Of a DNA stretch of 64,000 nt, positions 1 through 9,343 are shown in pieces; positions within the stretch are counted from its first letter, which is position 1; the number at the start of each line of letters is the position of its first letter. This stretch comes from CALDUY01 sp046350255 (GTDB lineage Bacteria > Planctomycetota > Planctomycetia > Gemmatales > Gemmataceae): assembly GCA_046350255.1 (NCBI GenBank), contig JAXMAV010000012.1, forward strand, positions 62,001 to 126,000, in the 5' to 3' direction. Under the pieces are notes generated by a model. It did no database searches and was not told the origin of the DNA. It saw only the letters and a program-made list of their open reading frames with translations. Position numbers and translations under genes: made by a program.

Positions 1-354
1 GTGCAGAAAATCCTCGGATTGCCAGGGCAATGGCACCACCTGCGCTGCGCCGGCGCGCTGCGTCGCCAGGATGCGAGACACATCCGCCCCGGGTGGGAGC
101 AGCACCAGCACCGGGTGGCCCGGCAAGCTGGAGGTCAACCCAGTCAAAAGCGCGGGGGATTCGGTCGGGCCCTGCTGCACGATGAATAGGTGCGCAGTTC
201 CGACATGGGCCAGAGCCTCTCGTCGCGCGGCCTGAAGATCAGGGCAAAAGGCAGCCGGGGTCGCGGATCGGGAAGCGAGTGCCTCGACGATCTGGGGTCG
301 CAGCGAATCCTCAACCGCAACGAGAATAACGCGATGTTCTACACCCTGTGCCAA
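1..354 (-). CDS. Receiver-like / CpaE-type N-terminal domain protein (partial)
   Basis: An open frame runs off the left edge of the window, giving 118 codons with no stop. The only possible start is TTG at 354-352, because an in-frame TAA lies four codons upstream. The translation begins with a hydrophobic strand (VILVAVEDS) and has alternating strands and helices, including LVLLPPGADVSRIL and AAQVVPLPWQ. This resembles the receiver-like N-terminal domain of CpaE/TadZ ATPases or a divergent response regulator. No phosphorylatable Asp can be assigned with confidence and the C-terminal part is missing, so the choice between a pilus-assembly ATPase and a regulator stays open. Confidence 0.5.
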   Translation of the reverse strand, partial: MAQGVEHRVILVAVEDSLRPQIVEALASRSATPAAFCPDLQAARREALAHVGTAHLFIVQQGPTESPALLTGLTSSLPGHPVLVLLPPGADVSRILATQRAGAAQVVPLPWQSEDFLH

Positions 355-496
355 GGGGACTGCCTGTTAGAGAAATAGGCGAGAAAAAGTATCATGGCCT
401 TGGGCCATCCGGCCTGTCAAGAAGCTAGCGCCATAATCGAACGACGACGTGGCACCTTATGCAGGATGCCACGTCGTCCAGGGTAGACGAGAAGAC

Positions 497-2395
497 TTAC
501 TTCTCGACCCGACCACCGAGATGGGTGGACAGGAAGAGTTCGGCGGCAGCGAAGAACTTCATCCGGTTTTCCGGGCGGGCGAAGCCGTGGCCTTCATCCT
601 TGAAGAGGAGATACTCGACGGGCTTGCCGGCCTTCTTGATGGCAGCCACGATCTGCTCACTCTCGGCCTGCTTGACGCGAGGATCGTTGGCACCCTGAGC
701 GATCATCATCGGGATACGAATCCGATCGGCGTAGGTCAGCGGCGAGCGTGCCAGCAGGAACTTCTCGTCCTCCAGCTCGCCGACGCGCACCGAGAAGAGC
801 TTTTTCAGCGGTTCCCAGTAGGGCGGGATGGAGCGCAGCAAGGTGACGAGGTTGCTTGGCCCCACGATGCTGATGGCGCAGGCGAAGGTGTCGGGGGTGA
901 AGGTGGCCCCGGCCAGGGCAGCGTAGCCGCCGTACGAACCACCCATGATGGCGACCTTTTTGGGATCAGCGAAGCCTTCCTTGACGGCCCAGTTGACCGC
1001 GTCAATCAGATCGTCGTGCATCTTGCGGCCCCACTCCCGATCACCGGCGTGAAGGAACTTCTTCCCAAACCCGGTAGAGCCGCGGAAGTTGACCTGCAGG
1101 ACGGCGTAACCACGGTTGGCCAGCCACTGCGCCTGCGCATCGTAGCCCCAGCTATCGCGGGCCCAGGGGCCGCCATGCACCAGGAGTACCATGGGGAGCT
1201 TTTTGGATTCCAGCCCCTCGGGCAGGGTGAGGTAGGACACCAGGTCGAGCCCATCTCGCGACTTGATGATGACCGGCTTCATCTTCGCCAGGGTGTAGCT
1301 GGCCAGCTTCTGGTTAGCGGTGAATAGCTTCGTCAGTTTCTGCGTCGGTCGGTCGTAAAGATAGTAAGTGGTGGGGGTCACGTCGGCCGAGTAAGCCACC
1401 ACCCAGGTCTTGCGCGCGCGATCGTAGCCAGCGATGGACGGTTCGCCCGGGGCAGCGGTTTCGAGAAACTGCAGATCCTTGGCGATGGCCGGGTCGAGAG
1501 CCTTCCACTTCTGCTTTTCGTAGCTGAACGAGACCGCCTCCACCTCGTACGTTTCGGGGTTGAGGATGACCCCGCCGGCGTCGGCGCGAGGATCGCTGGC
1601 TACCAGCTCCTCCTTGCCTGTGGTGAGATCCCGCTTCACCAGCGACATGGTGTCACGATTCTCACTGGTCAGCAGCCAGATATGGCTGTCGTCCTTGGTG
1701 AAGCTGACCACGCCACCATCAGCATCATCGGCGCTCCATTTGAGAAAGGCTTTCCATTCCGCCTTCTCGTTGGCACGGTGCCGAAGCTCGGTGCCGCCAT
1801 CCGGGGTTGGCGCCTGGGCGATCCGTACGCGGAACTTTGTGTCGGTTGTCCAGCCGACCACATCGCCAGGGTTCTCTGTGTCGAGCTTCGCCTCGCCGGA
1901 TTTGAAGTTGATACGGTAGACGTCGAAAACGCGCGGATTCCGGCGGTTCAACCCCACAAGCATCTCGTCGGGAAAGTCGCGATGCAGGCCGAGCACCTGG
2001 GCCCGGACACCCTTGAATGGAGTGAGTTCACGCACCAGTCCCTGCGCGACATCGACGGCATAGACGTGGAAGTTCTCGTCACCCTCGTTGTCCTGCAGGT
2101 AGATCAGCGTGTCGGGGTGGTAGGTCCACTGGTGGATGCGGATGCCGCGCCGTTTGTCGTTGGTCACCTGGCGAGCATCTTCCTTGCCCAGCGTCTGGAC
2201 CCAAACCTGCAGGACGTTGTTCTTGTCGGGCGCCAGGAAGGACAGCCTTTTTCCATCCGGAGAGATGCGCGGAGCCGTTTTGACGGGATTGCCAAAAAGG
2301 ACTTCGCGAGGAATCAGCGGAGGCAGCTCGGCCAGGACAGGGTTCGATGCGAGAAGAGCCACTGCCAGGCTGGCGAATAACCTGAATGATTTCAT
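497..2395 (-). CDS. Secreted S9-family (prolyl oligopeptidase) serine peptidase
   Basis: This 632-residue protein starts with a signal peptide (about 1-22, ending NPVLA). Residues about 40-360 are rich in the WD/Tyr-containing repeats of a beta-propeller, as in acylaminoacyl-peptidase and dipeptidyl-peptidase IV relatives. The C-terminal alpha/beta-hydrolase domain carries the oxyanion-hole segment LLVHGGPWARD (404-414), nucleophile Ser487 in GGSYGGY, Asp571 in GANDPRV and His603 in EGHGF, so the catalytic triad is complete. It probably degrades peptides in the periplasm. It stands alone on the minus strand after a 169-base gap containing a hairpin. The family assignment is firm; the substrate is unknown. 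Confidence 0.9.
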   Translation of the reverse strand: MKSFRLFASLAVALLASNPVLAELPPLIPREVLFGNPVKTAPRISPDGKRLSFLAPDKNNVLQVWVQTLGKEDARQVTNDKRRGIRIHQWTYHPDTLIYLQDNEGDENFHVYAVDVAQGLVRELTPFKGVRAQVLGLHRDFPDEMLVGLNRRNPRVFDVYRINFKSGEAKLDTENPGDVVGWTTDTKFRVRIAQAPTPDGGTELRHRANEKAEWKAFLKWSADDADGGVVSFTKDDSHIWLLTSENRDTMSLVKRDLTTGKEELVASDPRADAGGVILNPETYEVEAVSFSYEKQKWKALDPAIAKDLQFLETAAPGEPSIAGYDRARKTWVVAYSADVTPTTYYLYDRPTQKLTKLFTANQKLASYTLAKMKPVIIKSRDGLDLVSYLTLPEGLESKKLPMVLLVHGGPWARDSWGYDAQAQWLANRGYAVLQVNFRGSTGFGKKFLHAGDREWGRKMHDDLIDAVNWAVKEGFADPKKVAIMGGSYGGYAALAGATFTPDTFACAISIVGPSNLVTLLRSIPPYWEPLKKLFSVRVGELEDEKFLLARSPLTYADRIRIPMMIAQGANDPRVKQAESEQIVAAIKKAGKPVEYLLFKDEGHGFARPENRMKFFAAAELFLSTHLGGRVEK

Positions 2396-2509
2396 GCAAC
2401 ATCTCCGAGATGAATCTTCCAGACGACCCGAACAGGGAACAAGTTCACACAGAGATCATTATTGTCGGGCGGGGAAGAAGAAGACCACCATCTGGCCTGC
2501 GCAGGAAGA

Positions 2510-2539
2510 AAGCCAGCCGACGCGAACGCCTGCTGGCTT
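2510..2539 (-). terminator. Hairpin downstream of the Gly/Pro-rich protein gene
   Basis: An 8-bp inverted repeat (AAGCCAGC at 2510-2517, GCTGGCTT at 2532-2539) lies about 25 bases past the stop of the minus-strand gene that ends at 2565. On the minus strand it is followed by a pyrimidine stretch (TCTTCC). It may act as a transcription terminator between this gene and the S9 peptidase gene; the T tract is weak. Confidence 0.45.
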
Positions 2540-2564
2540 CCTGATGAACCCGGGTTGAAGACCA

Positions 2565-4700
2565 TTACCGGCCCGGCGCAGGCGGGGCCGGGTTCACGCC
2601 GGGGATGCCCGGAATGCCAGGCGCCCCTCCAGGAACACCGGGGATGCCCGGAATCCCGGGGATGCCACCCTGCTGAGGCGCACCTGCCGGAGCGTTCGGC
2701 GACACGCTTCGGGTCACCTGCTTGTAGTAGTCCCGGATCTTCTTGTGGATCGCCTCGGCCTCAAGGGGGGTGTCGTCGATGAACTTCACCCACCGCGTCG
2801 CCAGGGTGGTCAAACGAGCCTTGTTGACCGACTTGTCCGGATTGAGGCAGTCGAACGATCGAGCGAAACAGGTCAGCAGGACCTTCTCGTCAAGTTCGAC
2901 ATCGCGCGGCATCTTGCTCAATTCCTTGAAGTAGCGAAGCAGCCCGTCCCGCGTGGTGTCGCTCTGGGCCAGGAAGTAGGTCAGAGCCCACGAGGCGGCC
3001 CGGGCTCGTCGCAGATTTGCATCCGGAGTCTCACCCGGACCCGGAGGCGCCCGGAAGCCGGCATCGGTCACCACGCGTACCAGGGCATCGTAAGGGCTGG
3101 GTGCCGCGGTCCGATCCTTGTTGTATAGCTTGGCCTTGTAGGTTTCGCGGAAGCGAGGCATCCAGTACGGGCTGGCGGCACCGGCTCCACCCCAGGGCGA
3201 TTGAAGAGGAATCTCGAAGAAGCTGCCCAGGCCAAACTGAATCCACTCGGGAGCGTTGACGTTCCGCGGGAGAAGTCCTGAGGCGTGGACGAGCTGCCGG
3301 GTGGCCTCGTGGCTGATGCCGGTGGCTTCCCATTCATCTTCCAGCGCCTTCATCAGAACGGCATAGGTCCGAGGAATGAGGGCCAGCTGCGGCAAGGTAC
3401 CCTTGGGCATGCCCCGACTGCCGACACCAGCAAGGAGTTCATTGCGAACAAAGCCCTTGTCCCACTCCGGCTTCGAGATGCGTTCGAGCGTCACGTACGA
3501 TTCGTCGGCACGCTTGCTGGAGAACACGGAGAGCCCTTCGCGCCGGGCCGTGAAACTGTCAGCCATGGGAGGACTGGCGGTCAGATGCTGCTTCAACCGG
3601 CGGAAATCGTCGCCTTTCTCGGTGACGATGGCAACCAGATGCTCGGTGGGCACCGGCAGGGCAATGCCCTTCATGGCCCACCAGTAGTAGTAGCTCAGTA
3701 CGGTCTTTTCGAGCCGGGCCTGGTGCTGCTTCAGCTCCGCCTCGTTCTCAGCGCCCAGGTTGTGCAGGATGGCGAAATGATGCTTCTCGTCCTGCAGTGA
3801 CCGATAGCCATCGAGCATGCGCCCCTTCCAGCGGTTGGCGACGTCATCGCCTCGCACAGGTCGTGCCAGATCAGCCTTGATCTTCAGGTACGTCTGCACC
3901 GCCTTGTTGGCCTTGTCTGTCTCGGCCAGCTTGTCCATGACCTTCACGAAGTCATCGACCAGCCCATGCTCCAGGGCCCACTGCGCGAGGTTCTTGATTA
4001 CCTGCTCGGTGGTTGGCTTGCTGGCGTAGACCTGTTCCTGCTTGGCCTGAAAGCGTCGAGCCGCGCTGGGCAACGGCTTGCCGGTCCCGGTCTCGAGGGG
4101 GATTACCTCGTAAAGGTAGGTCTTGTTGTAGAACTGGGTCTTGCCCCAGCGATGGTTCAGCGTCAGCGGTTGGCCCGCCTTGAATAGCTTCGTCTTCTGA
4201 GCCAGGTCCTGCACCTCCAGGACCGTTACGATGATGTACGGAGCATCATCCGCAGCATCGTCGCCGATTCCAGGGCCAAACATACCCATCATACCCATCA
4301 TGCCGGGGCCACCCATTCCGCCCATCGGTGGGGCACCGCCCATCATGCCCGGAGCCCCACCTGCCATACCAGGCATGGCCCCAGGACCGCCACCCATGCC
4401 AGGAGGCCCACCAAGCATGCCTCCCGGAGGCCCACCGCCACCCTGAGGCCCACCCACGAAGGCCGGGGGAGCGCCCCCACCTAAACCGGGAGCACCACCA
4501 ATCATGCCCGGACCACCGCCAATCATGCCCGGGGCACCCCCTGGACCACCGCCTCGTCCGCTACCTCCTCCCGCACCAGCGGCACCGGCAGCACCGGAGT
4601 CCGGCCGGGCCAGAAGGTTGGCAATGATCACCACATAATCGGCCTGGGCAACGGCAGCCGCTCCGAGCAGAGCGAGCGCAGCCAGTAGACGACCTCTCAT
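2565..4700 (-). CDS. Secreted Gly/Met/Pro-rich protein with collagen-like ends
   Basis: The frame is open further upstream, but the ATG at 4700 is chosen because it starts a clear signal peptide (MRGRLLAALALLGAAAVAQA) behind a GGAG-type ribosome site. The mature 711-residue protein has a low-complexity region (about 30-130) built of GGAPG, GGPGM and MGGP motifs. A folded, largely helical central part of about 500 residues follows, and the C-terminal tail is made of PGIPGIPGVPG triplets. I do not recognise the central domain. The Gly-X-Y tail is collagen-like but too short to imply a stable triple helix. Such secreted low-complexity proteins are common in planctomycetes. The function is unknown. 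Confidence 0.75.
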   Translation of the reverse strand: MRGRLLAALALLGAAAVAQADYVVIIANLLARPDSGAAGAAGAGGGSGRGGGPGGAPGMIGGGPGMIGGAPGLGGGAPPAFVGGPQGGGGPPGGMLGGPPGMGGGPGAMPGMAGGAPGMMGGAPPMGGMGGPGMMGMMGMFGPGIGDDAADDAPYIIVTVLEVQDLAQKTKLFKAGQPLTLNHRWGKTQFYNKTYLYEVIPLETGTGKPLPSAARRFQAKQEQVYASKPTTEQVIKNLAQWALEHGLVDDFVKVMDKLAETDKANKAVQTYLKIKADLARPVRGDDVANRWKGRMLDGYRSLQDEKHHFAILHNLGAENEAELKQHQARLEKTVLSYYYWWAMKGIALPVPTEHLVAIVTEKGDDFRRLKQHLTASPPMADSFTARREGLSVFSSKRADESYVTLERISKPEWDKGFVRNELLAGVGSRGMPKGTLPQLALIPRTYAVLMKALEDEWEATGISHEATRQLVHASGLLPRNVNAPEWIQFGLGSFFEIPLQSPWGGAGAASPYWMPRFRETYKAKLYNKDRTAAPSPYDALVRVVTDAGFRAPPGPGETPDANLRRARAASWALTYFLAQSDTTRDGLLRYFKELSKMPRDVELDEKVLLTCFARSFDCLNPDKSVNKARLTTLATRWVKFIDDTPLEAEAIHKKIRDYYKQVTRSVSPNAPAGAPQQGGIPGIPGIPGVPGGAPGIPGIPGVNPAPPAPGR

Positions 4701-4921
4701 GACAGGGTGTGCTCCAGAGGTTCCGGGAGAAGATGCTACTGATATTTTGACGTGCTGTGCCAGCGACAGCAATTGCAATCTGGAGGAATTGCAGGGGCTG
4801 CCAGGATTCTGAGCCGCCCCGCGCTCACGCGCGTTGTCGTCCGCATAGGATGAACGCATGGGGTTTCTTGCCGGCCATATATACTGTCTGGCGTTAAACC
4901 TGATTCCGGAGGCAGCCTATC

Positions 4922-5371
4922 ATGAGCTTCAAACTGGATCGCATGCATGTCTGGAGCGGCGAGGTGGCCGACCAGGCCGGTGGTGTCTCGTCCAAGCTGG
5001 CTCTGCTCGCGCAGGCGGGCGCCAATCTTGAATACATTTACACCCACCGGTCTCTCGACAAACCGGGAGCCGGCGTGCTGTATGTCGCCCCGGTCACTGG
5101 TCCGATGGCCACCCGTGCCGCCAAGGCTGCCGGCCTCCATGAAACCCACCAGCCGATTGTCATCCGGGTCGAGGGCGACAACGCCGCTGGCCTGGCCCAT
5201 CGCCTCACTCAGCAGTGGGCCGTCGAAGGGCTCACCCTGCATGGCCTGATGATGTCGGTCCTGGGCGACAAGTTTGTTGGCTACGTCTCGTTCGACAACG
5301 TGACCGACGCCAATCGCGCAGCGGCTATCCTTGGCGACCTCGGCTCGGCTGCCGCCACGGGCGAAAAGTAG
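4922..5371 (+). CDS. ACT-domain-containing protein
   Basis: This 149-residue soluble protein has two ACT-like beta-alpha-beta-beta-alpha-beta units. The first (about 3-75) has the SKLALLAQAGANLEYIYT helix-strand pattern typical of ACT domains; the second (about 82-140) repeats it (GLAHRLTQQWAVEGLTLHG). ACT domains bind amino acids and act as regulatory modules. There is no catalytic domain, so this is probably a stand-alone small-molecule sensor. A GGAGG ribosome site sits 10 bases before the ATG. The gene is monocistronic: it diverges from the Gly/Pro-rich gene and is followed by a strong hairpin. Confidence 0.7.
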   Translation: MSFKLDRMHVWSGEVADQAGGVSSKLALLAQAGANLEYIYTHRSLDKPGAGVLYVAPVTGPMATRAAKAAGLHETHQPIVIRVEGDNAAGLAHRLTQQWAVEGLTLHGLMMSVLGDKFVGYVSFDNVTDANRAAAILGDLGSAAATGEK

Positions 5372-5379
5372 ACGATCCC

Positions 5380-5408
5380 GACCCACTGGTGCCTACGGCC
5401 AGTGGGTC
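5380..5408 (+). terminator. Hairpin after the ACT-domain gene
   Basis: A perfect 10-bp stem (5380-5389 with 5399-5408) closes a 9-base loop directly after the ACT gene stop. It is followed by a CCTCTCC tract rather than a true T run, so it is a probable rather than certain intrinsic terminator. Confidence 0.6.
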
Positions 5409-5496
5409 CCTCTCCTTCCTGAAAATCTACTAGCCTGGCGGCTCTCTCCTGCCGAAGCATCTACGGGAATTCCCTGCGGCCCACACATCCCAAAAT

Positions 5497-8400
5497 ATGA
5501 AGCCTCGACCCGCACTTGTTGCCATGCTCGGCCTGGTCATTGGACTTCTGGTCCCGTGCGTGGCCCTCCTGTCCAACCCGAACCGGGCCGACTCCTCCCG
5601 GGCCAACCTGGCGCGCTTTCCCTTTGTACCCATCTGGGTCCGGCAGGAAGCTCCGCTTGAACCTGCCTGGCCGGATCAGCAGCGCTTTTCCACCGATGGC
5701 GCCTATCAGCCCGTCGTGGCTGGATCGATCGTCCTCTACACCTCTTCCCGGCACGATCAATTGACGGCGGTCGAGCGCGAGACTGGGCAGGTGCGCTGGC
5801 GATTCACTGCCGACGGCCCGGTTCGTTTCGCCCCTGCCGTCTGGCAGGATCGTGTCTATTGCGTAAGTGACGACGGCCACCTGTACTGCCTGCACCGTGA
5901 GTCTGGGCAGGTTGCCTGGAAACTTCGCGGCGGGCCATCGGATCGGCGCATACTCGGCAACGAGCGGCTCATTTCCACCTGGCCCGCGCGAGGTGCGCCG
6001 GTGGTGGCGCCCGAACCCGATGGCGAGGCCACGGTGTACTTTGCAGCCGGCATCTGGCCCTTCATGGGGGTATTTCTCCACGCCGTCGATGCACGCACCG
6101 GGGAGATTCGCTGGCAAAACTCCGGTGATGGATCGACGTTCATCAAGCAGCCGCACCAGGCCGACGCCTTCGCCGGGTTCGCTCCCCAGGGGCAACTCGT
6201 GGTGGCGGGTGACCGCTTACTGGTGCCCTGCGGGCGGTCGGTCCCTGCCTGCTACGATCGCCATACTGGCCGCATCCTTCACTTTCGCCTGGCCGACGTC
6301 TCGAAACTGGCCGGGGGCCCTGAACTACTGGTGGCAGGCGATGTCTACCTCAATGGTGGGGCGGGGTTCGACCTGGCCACGGGGGCGTTTCTCGGCCAGG
6401 CCGGCGAGGTCCTGGCGGTGGATGGCAGCCTGCTTTACAGTGTGGTCGGCACCAGTTGTCGCGTCTTCGACCTGGCCGCCCGGCCTCGCATCGTGCCAGC
6501 AACCGACAAGGCCAGCCGCAAGAAAGCCGGCGTCGAGGACTGGATGGGGACGCCGCTCCACACATTCAGTGTGCCGCGCACGACGGCCCTGACAGTGGAG
6601 GGCGGCCGACTTCTCGGAACGGGTCCCGGTGTCATCTATGCGGTCGATCTACCCACCGAGAAGGGCAAGGCTCCCACCTTCTGGAAGGCTGCCATCGACG
6701 GCATCGGCGCGCAGCTTGACGGAGACGGCGACCGCCTGGTAGTTAGCACGCGGGATGGCAGAATCCTCGCCTTCGGCACCAGCCAACTGACGCACAAGCT
6801 CCGACATCCGCTGGAAGATGTCCCCCTGCCCGCGCCCGATAAAACCGACGAGGCCCGCCTGCGCGATCTGCAAGCCAGCGGCGCGCCTCGGGAGGGCTAT
6901 GCTGTCCTGTGCGGAGGGACCACGCCGGGTTTCCTCAGCGGCCTCCTTCGCCAGACGCGCCTCCACCTGATCGTGCTGGAACCCGATGCCGAACGATGCG
7001 CCCTGCTCCGCGAAACGCTGCGCCGCGCGGGGATCGATGGCAAACGCACAAGCATCCTCTCCACCCGGCTCGAATCCGCTGCTCTCCCTGCCTACCTGGC
7101 CAGCTTGGTGCTGGTTGATGACCTGGGTCCCTCTCCGGCCACTCCAATCGCGCTAGACCGTCTTTGGGACGTCCTGAGGCCCTACGGAGGTCTGGCCATG
7201 ATGCGTCCCAGCTCTGGTCTGGTGCCCCATCTCGATCCATGGATGGCCGGGCGTGGCAATTCCGAGAAGGTGACCCGACGCACGCAGGGCGAGCATACTC
7301 TGCTGCAGCGCGAGGGAGCGCTTCCGGGGGCGGCCGACTGGACGCATCAGCACGCCGATGCCGCGAACACACGGGTTTCGCGCGATGGCCGGGTGAAGGC
7401 GCCACTCGGGCTCCTCTGGTTCGGCGGACCCGGCAACCAGGGGATCCTGCCGCGCCATGGGCATGGTCCAGTGCCGCAGGTCTGCGATGGCCGACTGGTG
7501 ATCGAAGGCCCCGACCGCCTGCGCGCCATCGACATTTACACGGGCCGACTGCTGTGGGAAACTGCGCTACCGGGTGTGGGCGCGATCTACGACAACACCG
7601 CCCACCAACCAGGTGCTAACGCCGCGGGAAGCAATTACGTCACCACCTCCGACGGCGTGTATGTCGCCTACCGCAACACCTGCCTGCGCCTGGATCCCGC
7701 CACGGGTAAGACCGTCCAGCGGTTCTCCCTCCCTCCGGCGCGGAGTAACACGTCCGGCCCCGAGTGGAGCTTCTTGACGCTGGATCGGGAGTACCTCGTC
7801 GGAGGCGATGGCCCTGTGGGTGTCCCTGCCGGCAAGAAGAACCAACCAAGGGCTCCCTCGGCGAGCAAACGCCTGACCGTGCTCGACCGCCGCTCGGGAA
7901 AGGTGCTGTTCCGCATCACCGCCCAGGATGGCTTCCGTCACAACGCCATCATCCTGGGCGGCTCGCACCTCTTCGCCATCGATCGTCCTCTGGTGGTAGA
8001 AACGAAGTCAGGCAGCAAGGAGAAACCCGCCCCATCCCGCGGCCGGCTCGTCTGCTACGATCTGCGCACCGGCAAGGAAGTCTGGGCCAGGAAGAACGAC
8101 ATCTTCGGCACCTGGCTGAGCTACTCTGCGAAGCACGACATTGTTGTCGAGGCGGGGCTCATGTCTCGGGACACCCTTGCGGATGAACCCGCTGGCATGC
8201 GCGCCTATCGCGCTGGTGATGGTGCAGTCCTCTGGCACAACGTGGATTACTACGGCCCCGCGCTTATCCATGGTGATCGGATCCTGAAGGGGGGAGACCC
8301 TCGTTCCGGCTCGGGCACCGCTTGCGATCTGCGGACGGGCCGCCCTGCCCTGGTGGCCGACCCGCTCACCGGTGCTCTCATGGAATGGAAATGGGTGCGA

Positions 8401-9228
8401 ACCTACGGCTGCAACACCCCGGCCGCCTCCGAGCACCTGGTCCTGTTCCGCTCCGGTGCGGCTGGGTTCTACGACCTGGCCAACGAGGGAGGTACCGGCA
8501 ACATCGGTGGCTTCCGGTCGAGTTGCACGCTCAACCTGCTTGCGGCGGGTGGCGTACTCACCGTGCCAGACTTCACCCGCACCTGCACCTGCAGCTATCA
8601 GCAGCAATGTTCGGTCGGCCTGATTCCCATGCCCGAGGCGGAGATGTGGACCTTCACCACGGCCCGGCCGGTCCAGGGACCGATCCGTCGTCTGGGGGTT
8701 AACCTGGGCGCACCGGGCAGCCGTCGGGCCGACAACGGCATCCTCTGGCTGGAGTATCCCACGGCAGGCGGTCCGTCGCCGCGGGTCAGCATCACCTCGG
8801 TCCCTGCCAAGCCCGAGGGCTTTCGCATCCACTCTAGCCGGGTGAATGGCACCGGCCCGCACTGGGTGGGCGCCTCCGGATTGCGGGGGCTGGAGCGGTT
8901 GCAGGTAAGCGTGGACCCCACGGCCACCCGCTCGCGACGCTACCTGGTGCGGCTGGTCTTTCTCGAACCCGATGCCGTGCCGGAGGGGGCCCGCCTCTTT
9001 GATGTCCTGCTTCAGGGCAAGCCGGTCCTTCAGCGGTTTGATGTGCGGCAGCAGGCCGGGGCGAGCCAGCGAGTGGTAGTGCGCGAGTTTCCCGACGTGT
9101 CGATCCTTCGAGACCTGCGGATTGAGCTACGCTCCTGTCCCGGGGCCGAGGTGAGGCAAGCGATTCTGTCGGGCGTGGAGATCGTGGAGATGGCGAAGGA
9201 GACAACCCGGGCAAACGATCCCGATTGA
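5497..9228 (+). CDS. Large PQQ-like beta-propeller protein with methyltransferase-like insert and malectin-like tail
   Basis: This 1243-residue exported protein begins with a signal peptide or anchor (about 5-24). Two blocks of PQQ/BamB-type propeller repeats are visible. The first (about 60-450) has motifs such as LTAVERETGQVRWRF, LYCLHRESGQVAWKL and LHAVDARTGEIRWQN; the second (about 610-1010) has LRAIDIYTGRLLWE and LVCYDLRTGKEVWAR. Between them, about 455-585, lies a Rossmann-like stretch (AVLCGGTTPGFLSGL, then LIVLEPDAERCALLRETLRRAGI, then LVLVDDLG) that reads like a SAM methyltransferase core. The last ~130 residues (LVRLVFLEPDAVPEGARLFDVL) resemble malectin-type carbohydrate-binding domains. 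The real catalytic role, if any, is unknown. An upstream SD is not obvious. Confidence 0.75.
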   Translation: MKPRPALVAMLGLVIGLLVPCVALLSNPNRADSSRANLARFPFVPIWVRQEAPLEPAWPDQQRFSTDGAYQPVVAGSIVLYTSSRHDQLTAVERETGQVRWRFTADGPVRFAPAVWQDRVYCVSDDGHLYCLHRESGQVAWKLRGGPSDRRILGNERLISTWPARGAPVVAPEPDGEATVYFAAGIWPFMGVFLHAVDARTGEIRWQNSGDGSTFIKQPHQADAFAGFAPQGQLVVAGDRLLVPCGRSVPACYDRHTGRILHFRLADVSKLAGGPELLVAGDVYLNGGAGFDLATGAFLGQAGEVLAVDGSLLYSVVGTSCRVFDLAARPRIVPATDKASRKKAGVEDWMGTPLHTFSVPRTTALTVEGGRLLGTGPGVIYAVDLPTEKGKAPTFWKAAIDGIGAQLDGDGDRLVVSTRDGRILAFGTSQLTHKLRHPLEDVPLPAPDKTDEARLRDLQASGAPREGYAVLCGGTTPGFLSGLLRQTRLHLIVLEPDAERCALLRETLRRAGIDGKRTSILSTRLESAALPAYLASLVLVDDLGPSPATPIALDRLWDVLRPYGGLAMMRPSSGLVPHLDPWMAGRGNSEKVTRRTQGEHTLLQREGALPGAADWTHQHADAANTRVSRDGRVKAPLGLLWFGGPGNQGILPRHGHGPVPQVCDGRLVIEGPDRLRAIDIYTGRLLWETALPGVGAIYDNTAHQPGANAAGSNYVTTSDGVYVAYRNTCLRLDPATGKTVQRFSLPPARSNTSGPEWSFLTLDREYLVGGDGPVGVPAGKKNQPRAPSASKRLTVLDRRSGKVLFRITAQDGFRHNAIILGGSHLFAIDRPLVVETKSGSKEKPAPSRGRLVCYDLRTGKEVWARKNDIFGTWLSYSAKHDIVVEAGLMSRDTLADEPAGMRAYRAGDGAVLWHNVDYYGPALIHGDRILKGGDPRSGSGTACDLRTGRPALVADPLTGALMEWKWVRTYGCNTPAASEHLVLFRSGAAGFYDLANEGGTGNIGGFRSSCTLNLLAAGGVLTVPDFTRTCTCSYQQQCSVGLIPMPEAEMWTFTTARPVQGPIRRLGVNLGAPGSRRADNGILWLEYPTAGGPSPRVSITSVPAKPEGFRIHSSRVNGTGPHWVGASGLRGLERLQVSVDPTATRSRRYLVRLVFLEPDAVPEGARLFDVLLQGKPVLQRFDVRQQAGASQRVVVREFPDVSILRDLRIELRSCPGAEVRQAILSGVEIVEMAKETTRANDPD

Positions 9229-9343
9229 CACGGTTCGCTGGCCCGGAGTACAACCTGTCGTCCGATTGTTTCGCCTAGCTTGTCTCCACCGATGTTCTCG
9301 CTCTGGACGCAGGACGCGCACCAGCGAGGGGAAGGATTCCCTG

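Noticed and set aside
1..378. Two short plus-strand frames at the left edge.
   Set aside because: They have no coding character and are antisense to the receiver-like gene that reads well on the minus strand.
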